Position numbers and translations under genes: made by a program
The notes under the pieces: generated by a model
The model's database searches: none
The model's input: only the letters and a program-made list of their open reading frames with translations
What the model was told of the DNA's origin: nothing
In this document: piece by piece, positions 1-9,034 of the stretch
How positions within the stretch are numbered: the first letter of the stretch is position 1
Layout of the letters: every line of letters starts with the position of its first letter
Source: Shewanella fidelis ATCC BAA-318
GTDB lineage: Bacteria; Pseudomonadota; Gammaproteobacteria; Enterobacterales; Shewanellaceae
Assembly (NCBI RefSeq): GCF_000518605.1
Contig: NZ_JADX01000014.1
Span: 157,589-221,588 of the forward strand
Length of the DNA: 64,000 nt
Direction of reading: 5' to 3'

Positions 1-2
1 TG

Positions 3-275
3 GCAGAAGCTGCTGATTATCCGAATGTCGTGGATGTAAGAGTTTTAGGCGGTGTTGGCGTATTAGAAATGAGTAACACACTTGATACTGCTCAGCTGCA
101 ACAACAGTTTGTTGATTTAGGTGTATGGATAAGACCTTTCTCCAACCTTATCTATATCATGCCACCTTATTGTATTAGCTCTACCGACTTGAGCAAACTA
201 ACCACCGCAATGAAAATAGTGGCTAAACAGACCGAACTCCCCAATGCAACAGGTGAGTTTATTAGCCACGGTTAA
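3..275 (+). CDS. bioA: adenosylmethionine-8-amino-7-oxononanoate aminotransferase (C-terminal part)
   Basis: Only the last ~90 codons lie in the window; the reading frame is open to the left edge. The residues VVDVRVLGGVGVLE, then GVWIRPFSNLIYIMPPY, match from memory the C-terminus of E. coli BioA (VADVRVLGAIGVVE, GVWIRPFGKLIYLMPPY). BioA is a PLP enzyme that makes 7,8-diaminononanoate in biotin synthesis, using S-adenosylmethionine as amino donor. The PLP lysine lies outside the window. The stop is TAA at 273-275. Identification is firm; the full length cannot be judged. Confidence 0.9.
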   Translation, partial: AEAADYPNVVDVRVLGGVGVLEMSNTLDTAQLQQQFVDLGVWIRPFSNLIYIMPPYCISSTDLSKLTTAMKIVAKQTELPNATGEFISHG

Positions 276-322
276 AGGGTTCCTCTGTAAACGCTAGCTA
301 TTGTTAACGCAACTTTATCACG

Positions 323-352
323 ACCCAATGACAAACTCTGACGTCATTGGGT
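323..352. other. 10-bp inverted repeat downstream of bioA
   Basis: ACCCAATGAC (323-332) and GTCATTGGGT (343-352) form a perfect 10-bp stem with a 10-nt loop. No T-run follows on either strand, so it is not a classical intrinsic terminator. It may stabilise the bioA 3' end or support factor-dependent termination. The rest of the 276-680 gap holds a small perfect stem (CGTCTG/CAGACG, 415-430), the fusA promoter region, and no credible gene. Confidence 0.5.
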
Positions 353-631
353 AGCTAGCTAATCAACACACAGCTGAAACGATCGAATCCAACATCATCC
401 TAGCCAAAATGACCCGTCTGTGAACAGACGAAGTCGCAACAAAGCGAAAATAAATTCGATCACAACAACATTTGCTCAATTTTTAGCGCAAAAAACTGCC
501 AGCCCTCAGCCAATCTGTGTTTATCAATGGATTATCATCCTCATTTTTGGCTATAAAATGTGATTTTTTTATGATATTTCGTTTAATTTAGCCCTGAATG
601 ATAAAAATGAATAAAATAAATTGAAAAGTAT

Positions 632-640
632 TGCTATACT
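632..640 (+). promoter_or_regulatory. candidate extended -10 promoter of the EF-G gene
   Basis: TGCTATACT is a TGn extended -10 element with a 5/6 match to TATAAT. It is followed by a G/C-rich discriminator (TGCGCGG) before the expected start point near 647. No good -35 is present at 17 bp, which is tolerated by extended -10 promoters. A GC-rich discriminator is typical of stringently controlled growth-rate promoters; that regulation is inferred. Confidence 0.45.
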
Positions 641-680
641 TGCGCGGAATTTTAGAACGTAACTCCAATAGAGTAGAAAA

Positions 681-2774
681 ATGACTGATTTATCAAAGTA
701 CAGAAACATTGGTATCTTTGCTCACGTTGACGCGGGTAAGACTACTACAACTGAGCGTATCCTAAAGCTTACCGGTAAGATCCATAAATCTGGTGAAACC
801 CATGACGGCGAATCAACAACTGACTTCATGGAACAGGAAGCTGAGCGTGGTATTACCATTCAGTCTGCTGCTGTTAGTTGTTTTTGGAACGATCACCGTT
901 TCAACGTTATCGACACCCCTGGCCACGTTGACTTTACAGTAGAAGTATACCGTTCTCTTAAAGTTCTTGACGGTGGTATTGGTGTATTCTGTGGTTCTGG
1001 TGGTGTTGAGCCACAATCAGAAACTAACTGGCGCTATGCTAACGATTCACGCGTTGCTCGTATCATCTTCGTAAACAAGTTAGACCGTATGGGTGCTGAC
1101 TTCTTACGTGTTGTTAAGCAAACTAAAGACGTACTAGCTGCTAACGCTCTAGTAATGGTTCTACCAATCGGTATCGAAGACGAATTTACTGGTGTTGTAG
1201 ATCTACTTACTCGTAAAGCATGGGTATGGGACGAGACTGGCGAAGCTGAAAACTACAGAATCGAAGACGTTCCAGCTGACATGGTTGACATGGTTGAAGA
1301 ATACCGTGAACAACTAATCGAGTCTGCAGTTGAGATGGACGACGACCTAATGGAAGCTTACATGGAAGGTGAAGAGCCATCTATGGAAGACATTAAGCGT
1401 TGTATCCGTGCTGGTACTCGTAACATGACTTTCTTCCCAACATACTGTGGTTCTGCATTCAAGAACAAAGGTATGCAGCTACTTCTTGACGCAGTTGTTG
1501 ATTACCTACCAGATCCAGTAGAAGTTGATCCACAGCCTCTAACTGACGAAGAAGGTAACGAAACTGGTGAGCACGCTCTAGTATCTGTAGACGAGCCACT
1601 AAAAGCACTAGCATTCAAGATTATGGATGACCGTTTCGGTGCACTAACATTCGTACGTATCTACTCAGGTCAGCTACGTAAAGGCGACACGATTCTTAAC
1701 AGTGCTACTGGTAAGACTGAACGTATCGGCCGTATGTGTGAAATGCAAGCTGACGAGCGTAACGAACTTGATTACGCACAAGCTGGTGACATCATCGCGA
1801 TCGTTGGTATGAAGAACGTACAAACTGGTCACACTTTATGTGATGTTAAGCACCCTTGTACTCTTGAAGCAATGGTATTCCCAGAGCCAGTAATCTCTAT
1901 CGCTGTAGCACCAAAAGATAAAGGTGGTTCAGAGAAGATGGGTATCGCTATCGGTAAGATGATCGCTGAAGATCCATCATTCCGCGTAGAAACTGACGAA
2001 GACTCAGGCGAAACTATCCTTAAAGGTATGGGTGAACTTCACCTAGACATTAAGGTAGACATCCTTAAGCGTACTTACGGCGTTGAGCTAATTGTAGGTG
2101 AGCCTCAAGTTGCTTACCGTGAAACTATCACACGTGAAATCGCTGATAGCTACACTCACAAGAAGCAATCTGGTGGTTCTGGTCAGTTCGGTAAGATCGA
2201 CTATGTTATCCGTCCAGGCGAAGCTAACACTGGCTTCACGTTCAAGTCTTCTGTTGTTGGTGGTAACGTTCCTAAGGAATTCTGGCCAGCAGTTGAGAAA
2301 GGCTTCGAAAGCATGATGAAGACTGGTACAGTTGCAGGCTTCCCAGTGCTAGACGTTGAGCTAGAACTAACTGACGGTGCTTTCCACGCAGTTGACTCGT
2401 CAGCTATCGCGTTCGAAATCGCTGCAAAAGGCGCATTCCGTCAATCTATGCCAAAAGCTGGTGCAGAACTTCTTGAGCCTATCATGAACGTTGACGTATT
2501 CAGCCCAGAAGACAACGTAGGTGACGTAATTGGTGACCTTAACCGTCGTCGTGGTATGATCAAAGACCAAAACGCTGGTGTAACTGGTGTTCGTATTAAG
2601 GCTGACGTACCGCTTTCAGAAATGTTCGGTTACATCGGTTCACTACGTACTATGACTTCAGGTCGTGGCCAATTCTCTATGGAATTCGCTCACTACGCAC
2701 AGTGTCCAAACAGCGTTTCTGAGAAAGTTATCGCTCAAGTTAAAGAAAGAAAAGCTGCTGAAGCTAAGAAGTAA
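681..2774 (+). CDS. fusA: translation elongation factor G, stand-alone second-copy type
   Basis: A 697-residue translational GTPase, close to the usual ~700. GTPase motifs are all present: AHVDAGKT at 14-21, RGIT at 56-59, DTPGH at 78-82, NKLD at 132-135. EF-G domains II-V follow to the C-terminus. EF-G drives ribosomal translocation and, with RRF, recycling. The gene is not in a str operon (no rpsL, rpsG or tuf beside it), so it is probably the second EF-G found in Shewanella and Vibrio. Codon use is strikingly optimised (GGT, CGT, AAC, GAC, ACT), unlike the neighbours, suggesting strong expression. It is monocistronic, between its own promoter region and a terminator. Whether it does translocation, recycling or both cannot be read from the sequence. 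Confidence 0.93.
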   Translation: MTDLSKYRNIGIFAHVDAGKTTTTERILKLTGKIHKSGETHDGESTTDFMEQEAERGITIQSAAVSCFWNDHRFNVIDTPGHVDFTVEVYRSLKVLDGGIGVFCGSGGVEPQSETNWRYANDSRVARIIFVNKLDRMGADFLRVVKQTKDVLAANALVMVLPIGIEDEFTGVVDLLTRKAWVWDETGEAENYRIEDVPADMVDMVEEYREQLIESAVEMDDDLMEAYMEGEEPSMEDIKRCIRAGTRNMTFFPTYCGSAFKNKGMQLLLDAVVDYLPDPVEVDPQPLTDEEGNETGEHALVSVDEPLKALAFKIMDDRFGALTFVRIYSGQLRKGDTILNSATGKTERIGRMCEMQADERNELDYAQAGDIIAIVGMKNVQTGHTLCDVKHPCTLEAMVFPEPVISIAVAPKDKGGSEKMGIAIGKMIAEDPSFRVETDEDSGETILKGMGELHLDIKVDILKRTYGVELIVGEPQVAYRETITREIADSYTHKKQSGGSGQFGKIDYVIRPGEANTGFTFKSSVVGGNVPKEFWPAVEKGFESMMKTGTVAGFPVLDVELELTDGAFHAVDSSAIAFEIAAKGAFRQSMPKAGAELLEPIMNVDVFSPEDNVGDVIGDLNRRRGMIKDQNAGVTGVRIKADVPLSEMFGYIGSLRTMTSGRGQFSMEFAHYAQCPNSVSEKVIAQVKERKAAEAKK

Positions 2775-2816
2775 TTATTAATTTAATTATGGCTCTTTAG
2801 AGTTTCATTCTTTAAC

Positions 2817-2852
2817 AAAAAGCCTGTAGATGAAAATCTACAGGCTTTTTTA
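2817..2852 (+). terminator. intrinsic terminator after EF-G gene
   Basis: AGCCTGTAGA (2821-2830) pairs with TCTACAGGCT (2837-2846) over a 6-nt loop and is followed by a T-run. An A-run precedes the stem, so it could also work for the minus-strand gene that ends at 2910. Confidence 0.9.
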
Positions 2853-2909
2853 TTAGCACATTGAGTATTGAACTTTTGTCATAGACATAAGCAACATCGG
2901 CTAACCACT

Positions 2910-3368
2910 TCAAATAACCTCGAATGCCCGTGCCATACGGCTAATACTTGCTAACGGTACCCGGTGTTTATTGCGATCGGCACACAATAGTTGATGCTCT
3001 TTATTTTGCGGTTCGCCCACCTGCTGAATTTGTACTTGATAGCCCTCTGCTTTTGCTGCTTTACAGTACCCCTCAAACTCCCACTGCGCCATATTTGTGT
3101 TATCACAAATAACCACAGGCACTTTATTGGCGATTGCATGAATAAAGCGTGTTAAGTTCAGTTGGTGATATTTAGATAGCTGCTTAGGATTAAAACGGTA
3201 CTGCCCTTCTTGATAAAAAAACTCATCTGTTGAGCAGACTTTTACTTGCTCATGAGCAGCAGATTTTGGCAATGATTTTATATACTCGTCCACCCAGTAA
3301 CTCTTACCACTTCCCGGAAGGCCACGCATAATTATCGCTAAACCTTGGAAATCAGTTTTTTTTGTCAT
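2910..3368 (-). CDS. P-loop kinase-like ATP-binding protein (AAA_33 / polynucleotide-kinase-like)
   Basis: 152 residues with a Walker A motif GLPGSGKS near residues 16-23, a CSTDEFF segment, and a VICDNTNM motif. The last is characteristic of small zeta-toxin/T4-polynucleotide-kinase-like P-loop kinases, including the N-terminal domain of eukaryotic N4BP2. An arginine-rich C-terminal part (ADRNKHRVP) fits the lid/arginine region. The substrate is unknown; a nucleotide, a nucleic-acid end or another small hydroxyl compound are all possible. It lies 39 bp downstream of cobB on the same strand and may be co-transcribed with it. SD-like AGGA lies 10 nt before the ATG. Confidence 0.7.
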   Translation of the reverse strand: MTKKTDFQGLAIIMRGLPGSGKSYWVDEYIKSLPKSAAHEQVKVCSTDEFFYQEGQYRFNPKQLSKYHQLNLTRFIHAIANKVPVVICDNTNMAQWEFEGYCKAAKAEGYQVQIQQVGEPQNKEHQLLCADRNKHRVPLASISRMARAFEVI

Positions 3369-3407
3369 CAGTTTCTATTCCTAAAATACGTTAATAGTGG
3401 CAAACAG

Positions 3408-4127
3408 TTAGTTACTCAGGATCTTTCCTTGCAGAATATCCTCAACTAGCTTTGGCACTATTTCACTGGCCTTGCCTTGAAGGTGATATTGAAATTGGCT
3501 ATGGCGGTCTGCTTCGACCAAGTTAATCTCTACCGTTTGCGCACCATGATGATTAGCCGTATCAACAAAACCTGCCGCCGGATAAACCGTGCCAGATGTA
3601 CCAATAGCAATAAATAAATCACAGCTATCGAGCGCATGTTGAATTCTATCTAAACCAAATGGCATCTCACCAAACCATACAACGTGCGGCCGCAAACGCT
3701 GGGCAGGAATACAGCAGGTACAAGTATGTTTTGGTCCAAAAGGTTCTGTTAATAAAAACGTTTGCTGCGAACGCGGACAACGACCTTTTGAAAGCTCACC
3801 ATGCATATGTAGAAGCCGTTGTGAACCAGCCCTTTCATGCAAGTCATCAATATTTTGCGTCACAACCAACAGTTCACCTATAAACTCTTTCTCAAGTTTT
3901 GCTAAAGCCATATGACCCGCATTAGGCTCAATCGCGCCATTATGGAATTGCTGCCATCTATCGTTATAAAAACGCTCTACAAGTAACGGATCGCGGGCAT
4001 AACCTTCGGGCGTCGCCACATCCTCAATTTTATGCTCTTCCCACAGCCCATCTTGATCTCTAAAGGTACGTAATCCAGACTCGGCTGAGATCCCTGCTCC
4101 GGTTAAAACGACAATCTGCTGGTACAT
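3408..4127 (-). CDS. cobB: NAD-dependent protein deacylase, sirtuin class III
   Basis: 239 residues. Sirtuin motifs in order: GAGISAESG (10-18) for NAD binding, Tyr54 and Arg57 in FYNDR, TQNID (90-94), catalytic His109 in HMHGE, zinc cysteines Cys117, Cys136, Cys138/139, and the late PHVVWFGE and GTSG motifs. The Tyr-x-x-Arg pair is the known determinant of desuccinylase/demalonylase activity, so this is a CobB/SIRT5-type enzyme. It removes acyl groups from lysines in the cytoplasm, for example on acetyl-CoA synthetase. AAGGA lies 6 nt before the ATG. It is divergent from fur across 268 bp. Confidence 0.93.
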   Translation of the reverse strand: MYQQIVVLTGAGISAESGLRTFRDQDGLWEEHKIEDVATPEGYARDPLLVERFYNDRWQQFHNGAIEPNAGHMALAKLEKEFIGELLVVTQNIDDLHERAGSQRLLHMHGELSKGRCPRSQQTFLLTEPFGPKHTCTCCIPAQRLRPHVVWFGEMPFGLDRIQHALDSCDLFIAIGTSGTVYPAAGFVDTANHHGAQTVEINLVEADRHSQFQYHLQGKASEIVPKLVEDILQGKILSN

Positions 4128-4300
4128 CTACAGTCCTTTTTATTGCTCTTTATTGTTATTCTGCCTTTTTGTAGCTCGAGACAACATTAGGCGTTAGTAT
4201 AAACAGGCAATAACAATACAAAAAGTATGCTTAAATTGCTTGTTTTATATCTAGTTAATAGTTTTTCTTTGGTAAAGACGCTTTATTGCTAGATCAAAGG

Positions 4301-4329
4301 TTTAAGTTTTCATTTTGTACACATATAAT
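4301..4329 (+). promoter_or_regulatory. candidate fur promoter
   Basis: A perfect TATAAT -10 lies at 4324-4329, with a weak -35 (TTTAAG) 17 bp upstream at 4301-4306. It is 67 bp before the preferred fur start. No clear Fur box was recognised here. Confidence 0.45.
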
Positions 4330-4395
4330 GGTTTGAATACCCACAAATGAACTGATTAACTTATGGCTAATCGTTCTGCAATCAAGAGATCAATA

Positions 4396-4827
4396 ATGAC
4401 AGATGGAAATCAAGCGCTAAAGAAAGCGGGTTTGAAAGTGACCTTACCACGAGTCAAAATTTTAGAATTGATGCAAGCGCCAGAGAATCAACACATTAGT
4501 GCTGAGGACCTCTATAAGAAGTTACTCGACATGGGTGAAGAGATTGGTCTTGCTACTGTATACCGTGTGTTAAACCAATTTGATGATGCAGGTATTGTCA
4601 CCCGTCACCATTTTGAAAGCGGCAAAGCTGTTTTTGAACTTTCCTCCCAGCATCACCATGACCATTTAGTTTGCCTATCATGCGGTAAAGTTATTGAGTT
4701 TTCTGACGAAGTCATTGAACGTCGTCAAGACGAAATCGCGATGAAACATAATATTAAGCTAACAAACCACAGCTTATATTTATATGGTGTATGTACTAAC
4801 GATGAGTGTGATCACGGCGACGCGTAA
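4396..4827 (+). CDS. fur: ferric uptake regulator
   Basis: 143 residues from the preferred start MTDGNQALKKAG, the family's normal N-terminus; an in-frame ATG at 4363 would add 11 residues but lacks an SD. AAGAGA lies about 7 nt before the ATG at 4396. N-terminal winged helix, then dimerisation domain with the metal-site signature HHHDHLVCLSCGK and two C-terminal cysteines (CTNDEC). Fur with Fe2+ represses iron-uptake genes by binding 19-bp Fur boxes. The gene stands alone with its own terminator. Confidence 0.96.
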   Translation: MTDGNQALKKAGLKVTLPRVKILELMQAPENQHISAEDLYKKLLDMGEEIGLATVYRVLNQFDDAGIVTRHHFESGKAVFELSSQHHHDHLVCLSCGKVIEFSDEVIERRQDEIAMKHNIKLTNHSLYLYGVCTNDECDHGDA

Positions 4828-4843
4828 AACAGCAGCCAAGCAT

Positions 4844-4874
4844 AAAAAAACCAGCCCTATGGCTGGTTTTTTTA
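4844..4874 (+). terminator. bidirectional intrinsic terminator after fur
   Basis: CCAGCC (4851-4856) pairs with GGCTGG (4861-4866) over a CTAT loop, flanked by an A-run on the left and a T-run on the right. It can end both fur (plus) and the acetyltransferase gene (minus). Confidence 0.88.
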
Positions 4875-4887
4875 TGCAACACTGACC

Positions 4888-5388
4888 TTAAAGTTGCTTA
4901 TGAAACACATTCACTTTATGGCCCATAAATTTCGCTCTGTTGCGCTCTTTCATGCCGACTTTTCTGGCAACGCCCTCTGAACCTTTATTGCCTAACAAAA
5001 TAAGTGCGATAGCCTCATGGATGTCATAATCTTTAAAACAATCTAATGCAGCAGCTCCAGCTTCAAAACCAATCCCCTGCCCCCAATACTGCGGTAAATA
5101 GCGATAACCAAGTTCAACTTCATTAAACTCTGTGATAAATGTTGGTCCACAAAAACCGATCACTTTACCATCAGCTTTATGCTCTACAGCCCAACGCCCA
5201 TACCCGCGCTCTTGGTAGTTTTTAGTGATTACATTTTCAAAAATTTGCTCTGCTTGAGACAAGGATGTCATTGGCTCTCCAGGAATATAAGTTAATATCT
5301 CTGGAATACTGTTCAATAAAAAAATTGCCTTGGTATCTTTTGCCTCAAAATGCCTTAGGATCAACCTATCCGTCTCAGTGATAATCAC
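4888..5388 (-). CDS. GNAT-family N-acetyltransferase, RimJ/RimL-like
   Basis: About 166 residues: ETDRLILRHF at the N-terminus, VIGFCGP mid-protein, the acetyl-CoA loop YWGQGIG, and a C-terminal NKGSEGVARKVGM segment. This is the layout of the Acetyltransf_3 (RimJ/RimL) branch. The acceptor is unknown; relatives modify ribosomal proteins, antibiotics or small amines. The start is placed at GTG (5386-5388), because the strong SD GGAGGGG lies within the four codons between an upstream ATG (5400) and this GTG. The longer form adds only four residues. Confidence 0.78.
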   Translation of the reverse strand: MIITETDRLILRHFEAKDTKAIFLLNSIPEILTYIPGEPMTSLSQAEQIFENVITKNYQERGYGRWAVEHKADGKVIGFCGPTFITEFNEVELGYRYLPQYWGQGIGFEAGAAALDCFKDYDIHEAIALILLGNKGSEGVARKVGMKERNRAKFMGHKVNVFHKQL

Positions 5389-5535
5389 AATCCCCTCCAT
5401 TTGCTTTCTTCACTGCTTATCCATCTAATATACTCACATTTTGCTTAGTTTAGAAAGTATTAAAACAAGTTTGCTTAAACGTTAACAATAGCGTTCAATA
5501 AAGCAAACTAAAAGTCAGTAACAAAGGATTGCAAT

Positions 5536-7188
5536 ATGACAATTATGCAAAAGGTCTATTGGTTGATTGCCACTTTAGGCAACGTACTTGCTATCAACTA
5601 TATGCTAAACAGTAGCAATACGTTGTCGCATATCGTTTTGTTGATGACCTTAACTTATACAGTTGTTGGCTATTTCGATATGTTTCATAGCCGTCACACA
5701 CTAAATAGACTTTATCCAGTGGTTGCATATCTGCGTTATTTCCTCGAGTCCTATCGTGTCGAAATTCAACAATACTTTATTGCAAATGATACCGAAGAAA
5801 CGCCTTTTAACCGCGAGCAGCGTTCGTTAGTTTACCAAAGATCTAAAAATGTTAGAGACACTATCGCTTTTGGTACACAGCAAAACCTCTTAGAAGATAA
5901 TTACCTCAGCCTATGGCAATCCTTACACCCTAAAAAAGTTAACGATACAGCAAAACGGATAGAGATCGGGGGACCCGACTGTAAACACCCCTACAAAGCT
6001 TGCTACTTTAATATTTCAGCAATGAGTTTTGGCTCGCTCAGTGCTAATGCCATTGAATCGCTTAACCTAGGCGCCAAGAAAGCAGACTGCTATCACAACA
6101 CAGGTGAAGGCGGCGTGAGTCCATATCATTTAAAGCACCAAGGCGACATCGTTTGGCAAATTGGCTCTGGTTTATTTGGTTGTAGAGATGACGCAGGTAA
6201 CTTTAACCCTGATACTTTCAAAGCTATGGCGACACGGCCACAAATCAAAATGATTGAAATTAAGCTCTCTCAAGGAGCAAAGCCAGGTCATGGAGGTGTA
6301 CTGCCGGCTGCTAAAATTACCGAGGAGATCGCTGCAATTCGGCATATCCCTAGAGATAGAGATTGTGTTTCGCCAGCAGTAAACCCTGAGTGTACCACCC
6401 CAAAAGCGTTACTCAATTTTGTAAAAAGGCTCAGAGAATTAAGTGGCGGTAAACCGGTGGGATTTAAGCTATGTGTAGGTAATCCTGTTGAGTTTTTAGG
6501 CTTATGTAAAGCCATGATTGAAACAGGCATTACCCCTGACTTTATCACGGTTGATGGTGCAGAAGGCGGTACAGGTGCAGCACCAGTAGAATTTACCAAT
6601 CGCCTTGGCATGATGTGCTTAGAGGGAGTGTACTTTGTACATAATGCCTTAACTGGCGCAGGCCTTCGCGATAAAATAAAAATTATTGCTTCTGGTAAAA
6701 CGGCTTCAAGTTTTGATCTACTAGCCAAAATTGCGATGGGAGCAGATACTGTCAATGCTGCAAGAACCATGATGCTTTCTCTAGGCTGTATTCAATCACG
6801 TCATTGTAATACCAATCTATGTCCTACTGGCATCGCCACTCAAGATCCTGCTCGCAGCAAAGCACTTAATGTTATCGCTAAAAGTGAGCGGGTTAAAAAC
6901 TACCACCAAAACACCCTAAAAAGCTTTTTCGAATTAGTTGGCAGTATGGGGTTAGATTCACCGGAAAAACTACAACCACATATGCTAAAACGTCGAACTC
7001 CATACGGACTGCTCATGTCGGTTGGTAGTCTAATTGAGCCTATACAAAAAAATGAGCTAATCAATGGCACTAAACTAGCCGGGCCATGGAACACCTGGTG
7101 GCATTTGGCACAAGCTGACGATTTCTATTCAGAAGATGTATATATACTGTCACCAGCAGAGCTTTCAAGACCCCGTAAACAAATATAA
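5536..7188 (+). CDS. membrane-anchored FMN-binding glutamate-synthase-domain protein
   Basis: 550 residues. Residues 1-50 contain two hydrophobic stretches, probably a membrane anchor. From ~140 onward comes the FMN-binding domain of the GltB/Fd-GOGAT family: AMSFGSLS, LSQGAKPGHGG (~244-254), ITVDGAEGGTGAAP (~337-350), and three cysteines Cys418, Cys424, Cys429 in the Cx5Cx4C arrangement that binds the 3Fe-4S cluster in glutamate synthase. The glutaminase domain and GXGXG domain of true glutamate synthase are absent. It is therefore a stand-alone FMN/3Fe-4S oxidoreductase, often labelled glutamate synthase-related; the real substrate is unknown. AAAGGA precedes the ATG. Monocistronic as far as seen. 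Confidence 0.82.
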   Translation: MTIMQKVYWLIATLGNVLAINYMLNSSNTLSHIVLLMTLTYTVVGYFDMFHSRHTLNRLYPVVAYLRYFLESYRVEIQQYFIANDTEETPFNREQRSLVYQRSKNVRDTIAFGTQQNLLEDNYLSLWQSLHPKKVNDTAKRIEIGGPDCKHPYKACYFNISAMSFGSLSANAIESLNLGAKKADCYHNTGEGGVSPYHLKHQGDIVWQIGSGLFGCRDDAGNFNPDTFKAMATRPQIKMIEIKLSQGAKPGHGGVLPAAKITEEIAAIRHIPRDRDCVSPAVNPECTTPKALLNFVKRLRELSGGKPVGFKLCVGNPVEFLGLCKAMIETGITPDFITVDGAEGGTGAAPVEFTNRLGMMCLEGVYFVHNALTGAGLRDKIKIIASGKTASSFDLLAKIAMGADTVNAARTMMLSLGCIQSRHCNTNLCPTGIATQDPARSKALNVIAKSERVKNYHQNTLKSFFELVGSMGLDSPEKLQPHMLKRRTPYGLLMSVGSLIEPIQKNELINGTKLAGPWNTWWHLAQADDFYSEDVYILSPAELSRPRKQI

Positions 7189-7256
7189 TACCAACTGCTC
7201 TAGATCTGCATCCGTTTAACTAAACATGCTCTAACAAACAAACCTAAGCGTACAAG

Positions 7257-8177
7257 CTAAAGCAAGATAGTTAACCATATACTCATGGTCAAGGTTGATA
7301 ATAACGTTGAAAGCACCACTGTGCTGGCGACTACTGGCTGTAGCGCTTGCACCTGCATGGCAATAAGATAAGCGTTAACCCCTAACGGCGAAGCGCTCAG
7401 TAACACAACTATTGCAAGTTCAGTCGAGGCTAAATCCAATAGATAATGGCCAGTAACATAAACACATAGCGGCAATAAGATAAGTTTGATTGAGGTGGCA
7501 ACCAATGCAAAATGCCAGTCGTTAGTGATTTTATAAAAACTTAAGTTAGCCCCAAGAACAAACAAGGCACACGCTAACGCGGGTTGGCTAAGTAAACTCA
7601 GCGCGCTAAATAACTCATCATTTAAGGGCACATTAAATAAATTCAATATCAACCCTAGAGTTATACTTAACACTATTGGATTAACCACAATCCCTTTTAG
7701 ACTATTCCTGAGACCATGAGCAGTTGTCCCAAACCGAGCGCTCAATAAAAAGGTCATTGCGAACAACAAGGCACTGTGGAATGTAATAATGGCGAAAACA
7801 TTCCCCATTACTCCTTCGCCTAACGCCCCTACAATCAAGGGTAAGCCAACAAGAATAGTGTTGGAGTAACTACAAGATAATCCAAACATCGGCGACCTAG
7901 CAGAAGCTCCATTGTCCTTTGACCAATAATACAATCCACTACCAATAGCGAATATCGCCAATACTGGTAGATAGAATGCTAAAAGGCTCTCTAGTGCAAA
8001 GCTTTTTACTAAATCAGCGTTGTACATATTGCAAAACAAGAATGCAGGAATCGATAGGTAGAAAGTAAACAAACTGATCCCGCCGATGTGCTCTTTTCTA
8101 AAAGGTCCTTTAGCCGTTACAAAGTAGCCTAAGCTGGCCATAAACAGTAATGGAACAATAATCGACAGCGTAGACAT
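7257..8177 (-). CDS. AEC-family permease (auxin efflux carrier type)
   Basis: About 306 hydrophobic residues with some ten transmembrane segments. The start MSTLSIIVPLLFMASLGYFV and the half-repeats with conserved asparagine/proline segments (SNTILVGLPLIV in the first half, SPLGVNAYLIAMQ in the second) match the AEC/MdcF-like transporter family. These inner-membrane carriers move organic anions such as malate or malonate; the substrate here is unknown. The ATG at 8177 is preferred over one at 8195 because AGGG lies 9 nt before it. The gene converges on the FMN protein gene with only 68 bp between. Confidence 0.78.
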   Translation of the reverse strand: MSTLSIIVPLLFMASLGYFVTAKGPFRKEHIGGISLFTFYLSIPAFLFCNMYNADLVKSFALESLLAFYLPVLAIFAIGSGLYYWSKDNGASARSPMFGLSCSYSNTILVGLPLIVGALGEGVMGNVFAIITFHSALLFAMTFLLSARFGTTAHGLRNSLKGIVVNPIVLSITLGLILNLFNVPLNDELFSALSLLSQPALACALFVLGANLSFYKITNDWHFALVATSIKLILLPLCVYVTGHYLLDLASTELAIVVLLSASPLGVNAYLIAMQVQALQPVVASTVVLSTLLSTLTMSIWLTILL

Positions 8178-8447
8178 CAACTTTAACCCTAGCATTTTAG
8201 TGAATTATTTGCAGGCGGATGATAACAGAGTCAATTACCGTGGACATATGGTTAAAACGAATTTAACTAAGTGAAGGATCGAAACCGTGTTATGAGAGGA
8301 CAAAATACAACGGGGATTTGTGAGTAAATTAAACAAACTCAACTCTATGAAGCGAGCTAAACTAACAGCTAACAACGAACATAAAAAAGTAAAATAAAGC
8401 GCTCTCGTTAATTTATTGCGACTACAAGCCTTGTCACTTTCGGCTAA

Positions 8448-8756
8448 CTACTTACTGGAAATATTTAACGGTATGACGTTACAGAAGATCTCCTTTTCAA
8501 ACTGTTGTTCTAAACGATCTCGCCAACACTGTTTGTTAATCGGCACTAAGTAGAAATGCTCACGAGATGTGTCAGTGACGAACGCCAGGTTATGGCGCAT
8601 CAGCTCAAAATGAATATCGTTTACAAACTCAGAAGAAAAGTTCTGACGTCCTGTTAACTGGTTAATATCTTTACGCGTAAGTGCGACACCTTCATTCATA
8701 TCGCCAAATCTTAATCTTAACCAATCTGAAAACTCTTTCGCGCTAACCATCGACAT
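8448..8756 (-). CDS. conserved small protein of unknown function
   Basis: 102 residues, soluble and mildly charged, with no signal peptide or membrane segment. It reads like a short alpha/beta protein (FSDWLRLRFGD, LTRKDINQLTGR, FVNDIHFELMRHNLAFV) ending in a loosely hydrophobic tail. I do not recognise a family. It stands alone: 270 bp without a gene lie downstream, towards the AEC permease gene, and 278 bp upstream, towards the sucD terminator; nothing else was seen in either stretch. Confidence 0.6.
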   Translation of the reverse strand: MSMVSAKEFSDWLRLRFGDMNEGVALTRKDINQLTGRQNFSSEFVNDIHFELMRHNLAFVTDTSREHFYLVPINKQCWRDRLEQQFEKEIFCNVIPLNISSK

Positions 8757-8993
8757 AAAAACTACCTACAAGTTCCCTATAGATAAATTAGGTATAACAG
8801 ATTGTTAAAACTACGCCATTATTTGGCTTAAATTAGGTGTATTTATCGCCATTCGTTCTAGTTAGCAGAGTAAGTGTGAAATTAAACTCTAAAAATAACC
8901 AGCAAACCCTCGATGTTTACGCTCTAAGTTAGTATAAAGATTGCCTCGCTGAGCGAACAAATCTTTATGTAATCATCGCTTTCAAAAAACCAA

Positions 8994-9019
8994 TAAAAAA
9001 GGCGCCATTGGCGCCTTTT
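8994..9019 (-). terminator. intrinsic terminator of the sdh-suc cluster
   Basis: GGCGCC (9001-9006) pairs with GGCGCC (9010-9015) over a 3-nt loop. On the minus strand the stem is followed by six T residues. It lies 15 bp past the sucD stop. Confidence 0.9.
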
Positions 9020-9034
9020 AACGAGGTTAATTAA

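Noticed and set aside
323..352. Intrinsic terminator after bioA
   Set aside because: The stem is perfect but no T-run follows on either strand; listed as a hairpin only.
813..1016. Antisense ORF within the EF-G gene
   Set aside because: Shadow of the biased codon use of fusA; no SD and low-complexity composition.
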